A stretch of 64,000 nt of DNA, taken from NCBI RefSeq assembly GCF_900129575.1, contig NZ_FQWE01000002.1, positions 186,001-250,000 of the forward strand, in the 5' to 3' direction. This DNA comes from Flavobacterium segetis. Lineage in GTDB: Bacteria; Bacteroidota; Bacteroidia; Flavobacteriales; Flavobacteriaceae. Of the stretch, positions 18,608 to 27,288 are shown in pieces. The notes beneath the pieces are model-generated. The model was not told the DNA's origin. It did not search any database and saw nothing but the letters and a program-made list of their open reading frames with translations. The number at the start of each line of letters is the position of its first letter. The stretch's first letter is position 1. A program made the translations under genes and the position numbers.

Positions 18608-20635
18608 ATGAAAGTACTTCAATTTCCGCTCGCAAGAATCACAATAGGTTTTGTTTTTGGACTACTATTTGCAAAATATGTGCTTCCTCCTATTGAGGCG
18701 GTTTTTATTATTATAACTGTTGGGCTTCCCCTTTTTGCTGTCATTTATGTTTTTACAAAAAATAAATCTTCTATTTACTTCGGTACTACAACTTATTTAC
18801 TTTCATTTTTAATAGGTGTTTCTAATCAACTAATTCATACAGATTACTTTCAAAAAACTAATTATAGCCATAACAAAAATATATTTGAAAAACCACATGC
18901 CATTGACGTTACAATCAAAGAAAACCTAAAAAATTCATCATTTAGCGACCGTTATATAGCAATCGTGAACCAAATTGATAACAAAAAACAAACGGGAAAA
19001 TTAATTCTAAATATTTCGAAAAATAGTGTTAACCAAAAATTAATCATTGGAACGAATTTAAGAATTAATGGTATTTTAACTAAAAATAAACCACCTAATA
19101 ATCCCAATCAATTTGACTACAGTAAGTACCTAGAAAACAAACAAATCTATGCACAACTTTATACTGAAATTGACGAAATTAAAATAGGAAGCGAAATTAA
19201 CAAAGACATTTGGTACTACTCCTCCAAACTACGCAGTAGCATCATTAAGAACTTAGAGAAAAACCATTTTAACAGTACTGAATTGCATGTGGCCGTTGCC
19301 CTAATAATGGGTCAACAACAAGAGATTTCACCAAATATTATTAGAGACTATCAGTACGCTGGAGCAGTTCATATTTTATCAGTATCAGGACTACATATTG
19401 GCTTTATCTTACTTTTTGTAACATTTTTGTTGAAGCCAATTCCCAATACAAGACGCGGATCTTTTATAAAACTATTTATTATCATAGTATCACTTTCTTT
19501 ATTTGGAATCATTGCCGGATTAGCGCCATCCGTTGTTCGTTCAGTTACCATGTTTTCTTTTGTAGCAATAGGACTTCACTTAAGACGAAGCGTAAATATT
19601 TATCACACCCTATTAGTTTCCATTCTACTTATTTTGCTCGTTGAACCCTCATTTTTGTATGATGTTGGTTTTCAATTAAGTTACCTGGCATTATTTTTTA
19701 TAATTTGGCTTCAACCTTTACTTACATCCTTATGGCAACCGAAAACTAAATTTTCTAAGTATTTTTGGGATATCCTTACTGTTTCATTTGCAGCACAAAT
19801 CGGAACTCTTCCATTAAGTATTTATTATTTTCATCAATTTCCGGGTCTTTTCTTTGTTACGAATATTATTATTATTCCCATGCTGAGTGTAATTATGGTT
19901 TTAGGAGTGATCGTAATGATTTTAGCGGCTTTAAATAGCATTCCCGTTTTTCTTTCTAATTTATTAGAATGGAGTATTTATATTTTAAACAAAATCATAA
20001 ACACAATTGCGTCATTAGAGCAGTTTATTATCAAGGACATCCCACTTCATTTCTATTTATTGTTGAGTAGTTATTTGCTATTGATTACAGTGATTATTTG
20101 GTTCAAAAAACCTAGCTTTAATAAATTTTACAGCGCGCTACTATCGATATTTATATTCCAAATTACATTCGTAGCTATTAATTTGACCAGACAAGGCCAA
20201 CAGGAACTTGTAATCTTTAATAGTGCAAAAAACACACTTATTACTGAACGAAATGGTAAAAACGTAACGGTATTCGCGAATGCACGCTTACTAAAGACAG
20301 CTACTACAAACAATATACTACAATCTTATAATATGGGAAATTTGAGTGTAATTAAGAAAAAAACTTTACTACAAAATTTAGTCTATTTTAATGGTAAAAA
20401 GATACTGATAGTAGATACTACCTCAGTTTATCCGAAAAACATAAATCCTGATATCTTATTATTGACTCAATCAACAAAAATAAATTTAGATCGACTAATA
20501 TTAACTATAAAGCCCAAAATAGTAATTGCTGATGCTTCAAATTATAGAAATATTCAAGTACGCTGGAAAGCAAGTTGCATAAAGCACAAAATCCCTTTTC
20601 ATGCAACTACTGAAAAGGGATTTTATAAGTTATAG
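18608..20635 (+). CDS. comEC: ComEC/Rec2 family membrane protein (DNA uptake channel)
   Basis: About 675 residues from MKVLQFPLARI at 18608; an in-frame ATG at 18593 adds five residues. There are two N-terminal TM helices, an OB-like DUF4131 domain (~90-205), and a long polytopic competence domain with the hallmark HILSVSGLHIGFIL and APSVVRSVTMF. By family it carries single-stranded DNA across the inner membrane in natural transformation. After the last TM (~500) come ~150 residues of soluble sequence with none of the metallo-beta-lactamase HxHxDH motifs that many ComEC proteins carry. The final codons are embedded in a perfect terminator hairpin (20588-20624). Confidence 0.93.
   Translation: MKVLQFPLARITIGFVFGLLFAKYVLPPIEAVFIIITVGLPLFAVIYVFTKNKSSIYFGTTTYLLSFLIGVSNQLIHTDYFQKTNYSHNKNIFEKPHAIDVTIKENLKNSSFSDRYIAIVNQIDNKKQTGKLILNISKNSVNQKLIIGTNLRINGILTKNKPPNNPNQFDYSKYLENKQIYAQLYTEIDEIKIGSEINKDIWYYSSKLRSSIIKNLEKNHFNSTELHVAVALIMGQQQEISPNIIRDYQYAGAVHILSVSGLHIGFILLFVTFLLKPIPNTRRGSFIKLFIIIVSLSLFGIIAGLAPSVVRSVTMFSFVAIGLHLRRSVNIYHTLLVSILLILLVEPSFLYDVGFQLSYLALFFIIWLQPLLTSLWQPKTKFSKYFWDILTVSFAAQIGTLPLSIYYFHQFPGLFFVTNIIIIPMLSVIMVLGVIVMILAALNSIPVFLSNLLEWSIYILNKIINTIASLEQFIIKDIPLHFYLLLSSYLLLITVIIWFKKPSFNKFYSALLSIFIFQITFVAINLTRQGQQELVIFNSAKNTLITERNGKNVTVFANARLLKTATTNNILQSYNMGNLSVIKKKTLLQNLVYFNGKKILIVDTTSVYPKNINPDILLLTQSTKINLDRLILTIKPKIVIADASNYRNIQVRWKASCIKHKIPFHATTEKGFYKL
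20588..20624 (+). terminator. Terminator hairpin overlapping the comEC 3' coding end
   Basis: AAAATCCCTTTTCA (20588-20601) pairs perfectly with TGAAAAGGGATTTT (20611-20624) around a 9-nt loop. The hairpin lies wholly within the last comEC codons (stop at 20633-20635). Its A/T-rich ends would act on both strands, so it may also end transcription of the convergent gene at 20644-21099. Confidence 0.75.
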
Positions 20636-20643
20636 TTCAGTTT

Positions 20644-21099
20644 TTAATCTTGAGGTCTGCTCAAAATTTCTGATGCACTAGCAATCCATGATTTCACGCC
20701 ACCTGGTATAAAAGCGATTTTATCTATTAGCTCATAAATAATCTTTTCTTTACGAATAGTTGCTCTTGAAAAACATATTTCTGGTAGATCTTGAACTGCA
20801 AAGGCTTTCTTTAAAGACAAATTTCGCTCTAAATATTCATTTACAGAATCGTCAGTTAAGTCCAATCTTAATAAAATAACATTATCTCTCGACCAGAGTG
20901 CAAAATCCAGCGTATTTAGAATCTGCGCATCTAAGCGACCTTTATTAGAGTTACTGTCTGTAAAAAGAATGAGCAATGGTTTTCGGTCTTTTTTACTCGC
21001 AGTAACAGCGATCATGACATCAGTATTCCAATTGACAAGTTGAGCATTTGCATTGCAAATGAACAATAATGATATTGATAAAAGTAATTTCTTAATCAT
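20644..21099 (-). CDS. Thioredoxin-fold periplasmic protein lacking the CxxC motif
   Basis: 151 residues from the ATG at 21099; the longer frame to 21156 begins with TTG and adds a non-signal stretch. A signal peptide (MIKKLLLSISLLFICNANA) is followed by a thioredoxin-7-like fold closely parallel to the neighbouring protein at 21213-21671: WNTDVMIAVTASKKDRKPLLILFTDS, DNVILLRLDLTDD, QDLPEICFSRAT and PGGVKSWI all have counterparts. Where the neighbour has GSDWCGWC this protein has DSNSNKG, so no redox cysteines exist, though the cis-Pro (DLP) is kept. Likely a tandem duplicate that lost redox activity and may act as a binding or chaperone-like protein. Confidence 0.85.
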   Translation of the reverse strand: MIKKLLLSISLLFICNANAQLVNWNTDVMIAVTASKKDRKPLLILFTDSNSNKGRLDAQILNTLDFALWSRDNVILLRLDLTDDSVNEYLERNLSLKKAFAVQDLPEICFSRATIRKEKIIYELIDKIAFIPGGVKSWIASASEILSRPQD

Positions 21100-21212
21100 A
21101 GGTTTTGGGGTTATAAGATTTGCATAAAAATAACAAATAAAATAACTAATATCCAATAAAATATAGATATAACTCTAAAAAAATTCAAATTTTAGATTAA
21201 AACATTATAAAT

Positions 21213-21671
21213 CTATTTTTTGAGAAAACCATTTGCCACGGCTAACCAAGCCGATGTACCTCCAGCGACATAACCCGTATTTCCTAAACCTTCAAAGCTT
21301 ACTTTACCATCTTTTGTCGTAGCTTTAGCAAATACTACTGTAGGAAAACCTTGAATACCAAAAGCTTGTTGCAATTCATTATTCTGCTTTTTGATTTCAT
21401 CCGTTTGATTTGATCTTCTTGGAAAATCGAGTTCCACTAGCACCACATTTTCTTTAGCCCACTTTGTAAATTCTGCAGTTTTGAGTACTTCCTTTTGTAA
21501 CCGAATGCACCAACCGCACCAATCACTACCAGTAAAAAACAATAACAATGGTTTCTTCGTTTTGTTAGAAACTTCTATTGCCTTCTTAACGTTTGTTTCC
21601 CAAACAATTTCCTGTGCTTCTGCGGCAATTGAACCTACAAATAATAATAAAACAACTATAAATCTATTCAT
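21213..21671 (-). CDS. Periplasmic thioredoxin-family protein
   Basis: 152 residues. Signal peptide (MNRFIVVLLLFVGSIAAEAQ), then a thioredoxin-7 type domain with the active site C52-G-W-C55 in FFTGSDWCGWC and the cis-proline loop GFPTVVFAKA. It probably reduces or isomerises disulphides in the periplasm; substrate unknown. The ATG at 21671 is clear. It lies 113 bp upstream of its CxxC-less paralogue in the same direction. Confidence 0.9.
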   Translation of the reverse strand: MNRFIVVLLLFVGSIAAEAQEIVWETNVKKAIEVSNKTKKPLLLFFTGSDWCGWCIRLQKEVLKTAEFTKWAKENVVLVELDFPRRSNQTDEIKKQNNELQQAFGIQGFPTVVFAKATTKDGKVSFEGLGNTGYVAGGTSAWLAVANGFLKK

Positions 21672-21713
21672 TTTAATCTTTTATTTTTTAACTTTTCAAT
21701 AACAATGCCGTGA

Positions 21714-23519
21714 TTAACGAACTCCGTGCATTAACTTTTTAATAACAGGAGTCATAGCAATTGAGAATAACGCAACGACTACTGAAATAATGGTTAGCAT
21801 CCAAAAGAAGTAACTCAATCCATGTTCATTTGCAATTTTGTCTATGTTTTCTCCAAACATTCCAGCACCTTTCATACCTATAGCAACTGCTAAATACCAA
21901 ACTCCAAACATAAAAGCAATCATACGAGCTGGCACTAATTTACTGACATATGACAATCCTACTGGAGAAATACACAGTTCAGCCATGGTGTGAAAAAGAT
22001 AAACTAAAATTAACCATATCATACTCACCGATGCAGTTTTTGCACCTGCTTCGATTCCGCTTGCGCCAAAAGCTACGCAAGCCATTCCAAGACCTAGCAA
22101 TCCCATCCCTATTCCGTACTTCAAATTAGCAGAAGGATTGTATTTACTCTCCCACCACTTGGAAAACAAGGGTGCTAATGAGATAATAAACAAAGAATTC
22201 AATGTTGAAAACCAAGTAGCAGGAACTTCTGTCAACGAAATAGTAACTTTATCGATCTTTAAAGCCTGTAACGTTGAATCAGACAGGTTTAAATAACCAG
22301 CTGTATAATAATCTTTAGTTAACATCCATATTGCAATGGCCCAAATTATAATAAAACTGAAGCTCAAAATTATATTTGCAATGGCGTATAATTTAAAAGT
22401 TTGTTTGAATAACAAAATCAAAACCCATGTGATAATAACTAATGGTAAAATGGTAATTAATGAATTAATCACTAAAAATACAACACTCCAATTTCCTGTA
22501 AGAACACGATCCGTATAATCACTCGCAAAAATAGTTAAACTGTTTGGCGACTGCTCAAAAATTGCCCAAAAGAAAATTGTTAAGAATGCAAAAAATGTAA
22601 CAGCAATTAATTTCTCTTTAGTAATTTTAGAATACTGTGTAAAACGATAAATCAGCAAAATGATAAACACAACTAATGCCGAGACAATAGCAATTGCATT
22701 ACCATCTTGACCCAAGAAAGCAAAAACATTAATTTTGCCTCCAGATATTTTTGATGCAGGATCATTGATAAGCCATAGTAACGCTAAAATAGAAGAGAAA
22801 GCGATAGCAACTAACTGTATATTAGTAAACGGATTTCTTTTATCTGTATCTAGAGCTTCTGCTTTAGCTTTACTTTCTTTATTTGGTTTTAAACCAATAT
22901 CTCCAAAGATATCTTGAGATAACCAAAATTGTAGCATACCAAAGAACATAAAAATCCCCGCTAAACCAAAACCATATGTCCATCCTACTTTTTCACCTAA
23001 GTAACCACAAAGTAAAATACCAAAAAAAGCTCCCGCATTCACACCCATATAAAACAAAGTGTAAGCACCATCTTTCTTTTCAGGACGATCTTTATACATT
23101 TCTGAAACAATCGAAGTCATATTTGGTTTGAAAAAACCGTTTCCAAAAACTAATAAAACTAGACCTAGATAAATAGAAAACTCAGTTTCAACGGCCATCG
23201 AAGCGTGTCCTAACGTCATTAAAGTCGCTCCAACAACTACGGCCCATCTAAATCCTATTACTTTATCAGCAAAATATCCACCTAACATAGTTGACAAATA
23301 AACTAATCCAACATAAGATCCAAATAATGCAGAGGCATTTTCGCGGGTCCATTCCCAACCACCGTCTGTGAAAGAAGCAGTTAAAAATAATATTAATAAA
23401 GAACGCATTCCATAAAATGAAAAACGCTCCCACATTTCTGTAAAAAATAAAACAAACAATCCAGACGGATGGCCTAAAACTGTACTTTTAAAAAATTGAT
23501 CAGTGGTATTTTGATTCAT
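21714..23519 (-). CDS. POT/PTR family proton-dependent oligopeptide transporter (long form)
   Basis: 601 residues, about 14 TM helices. Proton-coupling motif EMWERFSFYGMR at the N-terminus, GGYFADKVIGFRWAVV in the TM2-3 loop, and the PTR signature YMGVNAGAFFGILLCGYLG. It imports di- and tripeptides with protons. It is ~140 residues longer than the sister transporter upstream; the extra length is in the middle and includes additional TM segments and a loop near LTKDYYTAGYLNLSDSTLQ. It is the third gene of a unit with DPP IV and a second POT (26 bp gap). Confidence 0.94.
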   Translation of the reverse strand: MNQNTTDQFFKSTVLGHPSGLFVLFFTEMWERFSFYGMRSLLILFLTASFTDGGWEWTRENASALFGSYVGLVYLSTMLGGYFADKVIGFRWAVVVGATLMTLGHASMAVETEFSIYLGLVLLVFGNGFFKPNMTSIVSEMYKDRPEKKDGAYTLFYMGVNAGAFFGILLCGYLGEKVGWTYGFGLAGIFMFFGMLQFWLSQDIFGDIGLKPNKESKAKAEALDTDKRNPFTNIQLVAIAFSSILALLWLINDPASKISGGKINVFAFLGQDGNAIAIVSALVVFIILLIYRFTQYSKITKEKLIAVTFFAFLTIFFWAIFEQSPNSLTIFASDYTDRVLTGNWSVVFLVINSLITILPLVIITWVLILLFKQTFKLYAIANIILSFSFIIIWAIAIWMLTKDYYTAGYLNLSDSTLQALKIDKVTISLTEVPATWFSTLNSLFIISLAPLFSKWWESKYNPSANLKYGIGMGLLGLGMACVAFGASGIEAGAKTASVSMIWLILVYLFHTMAELCISPVGLSYVSKLVPARMIAFMFGVWYLAVAIGMKGAGMFGENIDKIANEHGLSYFFWMLTIISVVVALFSIAMTPVIKKLMHGVR

Positions 23520-23545
23520 TGTTTTCTATTAATTAGTAAATTATA

Positions 23546-24934
23546 TTAATGTGAAGGAATAACTAAATCCTCGGCTCCGTGAGTTAATCTTTTTAATGGT
23601 TTTAACAAAGCCAAGATTAGTACACCGAACAGTACGCAGAAAATAAATATACTTGTAAACACTTTAAACTCTCCAGCTCCTTCTGATAATCCACCTACAG
23701 CTCCAGCAACTTTATTACCTAATCCAGTCGCGGCAAAATAAGCTCCCATCATAAACGAAGCATATTTTACTGGTGCTAATTTTGTAATGAAAGAAAGTGA
23801 AACTGGTGAAGCACAAAGTTCTCCGATGGTGTGAAATAAATAAGCTAACACCAACCAGATCATTGCTGATTTTTGGATTACTTCGTCACCACTCATTTGT
23901 ACTTCAGTAGTAGCTATACTCATAAAAACAAAACCAAATCCCATAATGATTAAGCCTATCGCCATTTTAAATATTGATGATGATTCTTTTCCTTTTAAAG
24001 CCCATTTGTACCAAAAGTTTCCAACTATCGTTGCAAAAACAATTATAAAAAAGGCATTAATAGATTGAAAAACAGCCGCTGGTATTTCATTTCCTATTAA
24101 CGGTAATGAAAAAGACAATACTCTATTTGTTTTTTGATCTGTATACAAACTCATTAAGCCTCCAGCTTGCTCAAATGCACCCCAAAAAACAATAATAATT
24201 AGGAATGATAAGAAAAGAACAAGCATCCTATCTTTTTCAATACTAGTTAATGGTTTATTGAGTAATTCTTTACTTGCCTCGTCTTTTTTACCTAAAAAAT
24301 CACCCACTCCAACTAAGTATTTTAGACCAAACATATATACTAATTGTCCTATTGCCATACCAATTCCAGCCAAACCAAAACCGTAATGCCAACCAAATTT
24401 TGCAGCTACAAATCCAACAATTAAAGCACCTAAAAAAGCACCTAAGTTGATTCCCAAATAAAATACATAAAATCCTTTATCTCTTCGTGCATCACCTTGC
24501 TCATATAAACCTCCAACCATTGTAGAGATATTTGGTTTTAAAAACCCGACACCAATTACAATTAATACTAATCCCGTAAAAAATGCCCATTGCGCATCAA
24601 TTGCTAAAATTCCGTGACCTACACATAAAAATGCTCCACCTAGCATTACGGCTCTTTTTTGTCCTAAATAACGATCGGCAATCCAGCCACCTGGTATCGA
24701 AGTTAAGTACACGAACATCGTATATGTTCCATAAAAAGAAAGTGTTTCCGCATTAGACCAGCCGTAGCCTGATTGTGGATCACCCATAATTAGTGGCGCT
24801 GCTAAAAACAACGTTAAAATTGCACGCATTCCATAATACGAGAATCGCTCCCACATTTCTACAAAGAACAAGACGTATAAGCCTACTGGATGTCCAAATA
24901 ATTCTTTTTGATTCGAAAGCTGATTTGTATTCAT
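23546..24934 (-). CDS. POT/PTR family proton-dependent oligopeptide transporter (short form)
   Basis: 462 residues, ~12-13 TM helices. EMWERFSYYGMR, PGGWIADRYLGQKRAVM and YLGINLGAFLGALIVGF are the POT signatures; the ExxER motif for proton coupling is intact. Imports di- or tripeptides. It begins 3 bp after the stop of the DPP IV gene, so the two are almost certainly co-translated. It is a clear paralogue of the downstream transporter. Confidence 0.95.
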   Translation of the reverse strand: MNTNQLSNQKELFGHPVGLYVLFFVEMWERFSYYGMRAILTLFLAAPLIMGDPQSGYGWSNAETLSFYGTYTMFVYLTSIPGGWIADRYLGQKRAVMLGGAFLCVGHGILAIDAQWAFFTGLVLIVIGVGFLKPNISTMVGGLYEQGDARRDKGFYVFYLGINLGAFLGALIVGFVAAKFGWHYGFGLAGIGMAIGQLVYMFGLKYLVGVGDFLGKKDEASKELLNKPLTSIEKDRMLVLFLSFLIIIVFWGAFEQAGGLMSLYTDQKTNRVLSFSLPLIGNEIPAAVFQSINAFFIIVFATIVGNFWYKWALKGKESSSIFKMAIGLIIMGFGFVFMSIATTEVQMSGDEVIQKSAMIWLVLAYLFHTIGELCASPVSLSFITKLAPVKYASFMMGAYFAATGLGNKVAGAVGGLSEGAGEFKVFTSIFIFCVLFGVLILALLKPLKRLTHGAEDLVIPSH

Positions 24935-24937
24935 AAA

Positions 24938-27109
24938 TTATAAATTTTCTTTAATAAAGTTAGTCATCTTGGTATACAACTGAATCCTAGTGTTACCACC
25001 GTAAATTCCGTGATTATTGTCTGGATAAATTGCAGAGTCAAACTGTTTATTCGCTTGAATTAATGCTTCCATCATTTGCATTGAGTTTTGAACATGTACA
25101 TTGTCATCTCCTGAACCGTGAATTAAGAGAAATTTGCCTTTCAATTTATTAACATGATTTATAGGAGAGTTTTCGTCATATCCACTTGCATTTTCCTGCG
25201 GGGTTTGCATGTAACGTTCTGTGTAAACACTGTCATAAAAACGCCAGTTGGTCACTGGAGCTACTGCTATTGCCATTTTAAACACATCATTTCCTTTTAA
25301 AATACAGTTTGATGACATAAATCCCCCATAAGACCAGCCAAATATACCCATTCTAGTTTTATCTACAAATGAATAATTTCCGATCACTTTAGCCGCATCA
25401 ATTTGATCTTCTACTTCGTACTTTCCTAATTCTTTTTGGGTAACCTTTTTGAAATCTGCCCCTTTAAAACCGGTTCCTCTTCCATCAACACATGCTACAA
25501 TATAACCTTGTTGAGACAACATCATAAACCAGTAGTCGTCAGCTCCATTCCAGTCATTATTTACTTGCTGTGATCCTGGTCCTGAATATTGATACATAAA
25601 AACAGGATATTTTTTAGAGGCATCAAAATCCTTTGGTTTAATTATCCAAGCATTCAGTTCATTCCCCTTTTCTGTTTTTAAAACAAAAAATTCTTTCGCC
25701 GGTAAATCATATCCTTTTAATTTAGCTGATAATGCTTCATTACTTTGAATTACTTGAACTTCTTTACCTGTTTTTGCCTCATTCAAAGTATATTTTGTAG
25801 GTTCAGAAGCACTTGAGAATGTGCTAATGTAATATTGAAAATTTGGACTGAATGTTGCCTTAGTTGTTCCCACTGCTGTTGATAAACGAACTTTAAGTTT
25901 CCCGTCTAAACCTATTCTATACACATCTCTATTGATCGAACCATTTTCAACAGATTGATAAAAAACAGAATTAGTCTTTTCGTCTAATCCATAATAATCT
26001 GTCACCTCCCAGTTCCCTTTAGTAACTCGGTTTTTTAATTTTCCATTTTTATCATATAAATAAATGTGGTTAAATCCATCTTTTTCACTTGTCCATATAA
26101 AACTGTTGTCTTTTAAGAATGTTAAATTATCAGTCACATCAACATAAGCTTTATCTTTTTCGTTCAAAACTACTTTTACAGCGCCTGTATTTCCATCAAT
26201 AAAGATCAAATCTAGATTGTCTTGATGACGGTTTAACACTTGTGCTGATAATGTACTTGCATCACTTGTCCATTTCATTCTAGCAATATAAAAATCGTTG
26301 TACTTACTTAAATCAATATTTTTAACTGCATCAGCAATCACATCATAGACGTGTAATGAAACGATCGCATTTTTCTCTCCTGCTTTTGGATATTTAAAAG
26401 TTTGAACCGTAGGATAAAGGTCTTTTCCAAACATCGACATTGAAAATTCTGGAACTTCGCTTTCGTCAAAACGAATGTAAGCCACCTTTTTACTATCTGC
26501 GCTCCAATCAAAAGCTTTTACAAATGCAAATTCCTCTTCATAAACCCAGTCTGTAATTCCATTGATGACGCTATTCTTTTTACCATCAGTTGTAATAGCA
26601 TTTGATTTTTTTGACGATAAATCATAAACAAATAAATTATTTCCTTTCGCGTAAGCTATTTTTTTACCATCAGGTGAAAAGGTAGGTTCTTGCACTTGAA
26701 AATCAAAAGGTTTCATGAGTTCCTTAGTAGAAATATTGTATAGATAATAGTCAGCGGTAAATGAGCGACGAAAAATTTGATTGGTATTGCAAGCCAGCAA
26801 AATCATTTTTTCTGATGCGTCAAATGTGTAACTGTCAATTCCATTAGACAATGTAGGAAAGGATTTAGTGTCAATCAATGTGGTTACTTTTTTTAAGGTT
26901 GCAAAGTCATAAAGATCGATGCTCATACTTCTAGATTGCCTATCAGCATTTAAAACTGTATATTGATTGGTGTTTTTTAAGGATTGTAATTCATCCATTC
27001 CTTTGGTTCGAAATGTGCCATTATAAATTTGTTCAATAGTGATTTTTTGTTGCCCTACAACTGATAAACATAGGAATAAAAATACTGTTATAATTCGTTT
27101 TGAGTACAT
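24938..27109 (-). CDS. Dipeptidyl peptidase IV (S9B prolyl oligopeptidase family)
   Basis: 723 residues. Signal peptide MYSKRIITVFLFLCLSVVGQ, an N-terminal eight-bladed beta-propeller (~40-470, DPPIV_N) with the VYEEEFAF segment whose paired Glu bind the peptide amino terminus, and a C-terminal alpha/beta hydrolase. Catalytic residues visible: S593 in FGWSYGG, D668 in GSGDDNVHV, H700 in NNHGI. By family it removes X-Pro or X-Ala dipeptides from the N-termini of peptides outside the cytoplasm. It leads an operon with two POT transporters, which fits release of dipeptides followed by their import. Confidence 0.95.
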   Translation of the reverse strand: MYSKRIITVFLFLCLSVVGQQKITIEQIYNGTFRTKGMDELQSLKNTNQYTVLNADRQSRSMSIDLYDFATLKKVTTLIDTKSFPTLSNGIDSYTFDASEKMILLACNTNQIFRRSFTADYYLYNISTKELMKPFDFQVQEPTFSPDGKKIAYAKGNNLFVYDLSSKKSNAITTDGKKNSVINGITDWVYEEEFAFVKAFDWSADSKKVAYIRFDESEVPEFSMSMFGKDLYPTVQTFKYPKAGEKNAIVSLHVYDVIADAVKNIDLSKYNDFYIARMKWTSDASTLSAQVLNRHQDNLDLIFIDGNTGAVKVVLNEKDKAYVDVTDNLTFLKDNSFIWTSEKDGFNHIYLYDKNGKLKNRVTKGNWEVTDYYGLDEKTNSVFYQSVENGSINRDVYRIGLDGKLKVRLSTAVGTTKATFSPNFQYYISTFSSASEPTKYTLNEAKTGKEVQVIQSNEALSAKLKGYDLPAKEFFVLKTEKGNELNAWIIKPKDFDASKKYPVFMYQYSGPGSQQVNNDWNGADDYWFMMLSQQGYIVACVDGRGTGFKGADFKKVTQKELGKYEVEDQIDAAKVIGNYSFVDKTRMGIFGWSYGGFMSSNCILKGNDVFKMAIAVAPVTNWRFYDSVYTERYMQTPQENASGYDENSPINHVNKLKGKFLLIHGSGDDNVHVQNSMQMMEALIQANKQFDSAIYPDNNHGIYGGNTRIQLYTKMTNFIKENL

Positions 27110-27228
27110 ACTATTTATTTAAAGATAAAAACCGTCAATTTTAGTGAAAAAATTACAATTAACAGTTATTTTTTGTGTTAAATGTAAAAATAAATATTGA
27201 TACCTGATTAATAGCAAGATTAATTACG

Positions 27229-27260
27229 TTGTATATAAAACGTCTAAAACCGTATATTTG
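27229..27260 (+). promoter_or_regulatory. Promoter of the HMG-CoA reductase gene
   Basis: TTG (27229-27231), 21-bp spacer, then TATATTTG wording as GTATATTTG with TAnnTTTG at 27253-27260: a full match to the Bacteroidota TTG-N17-23-TAnnTTTG promoter. It ends 28 bp before the ATG at 27289. Confidence 0.75.
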
Positions 27261-27288
27261 CAGCTAATTTTACCATAACCAATTGAGA

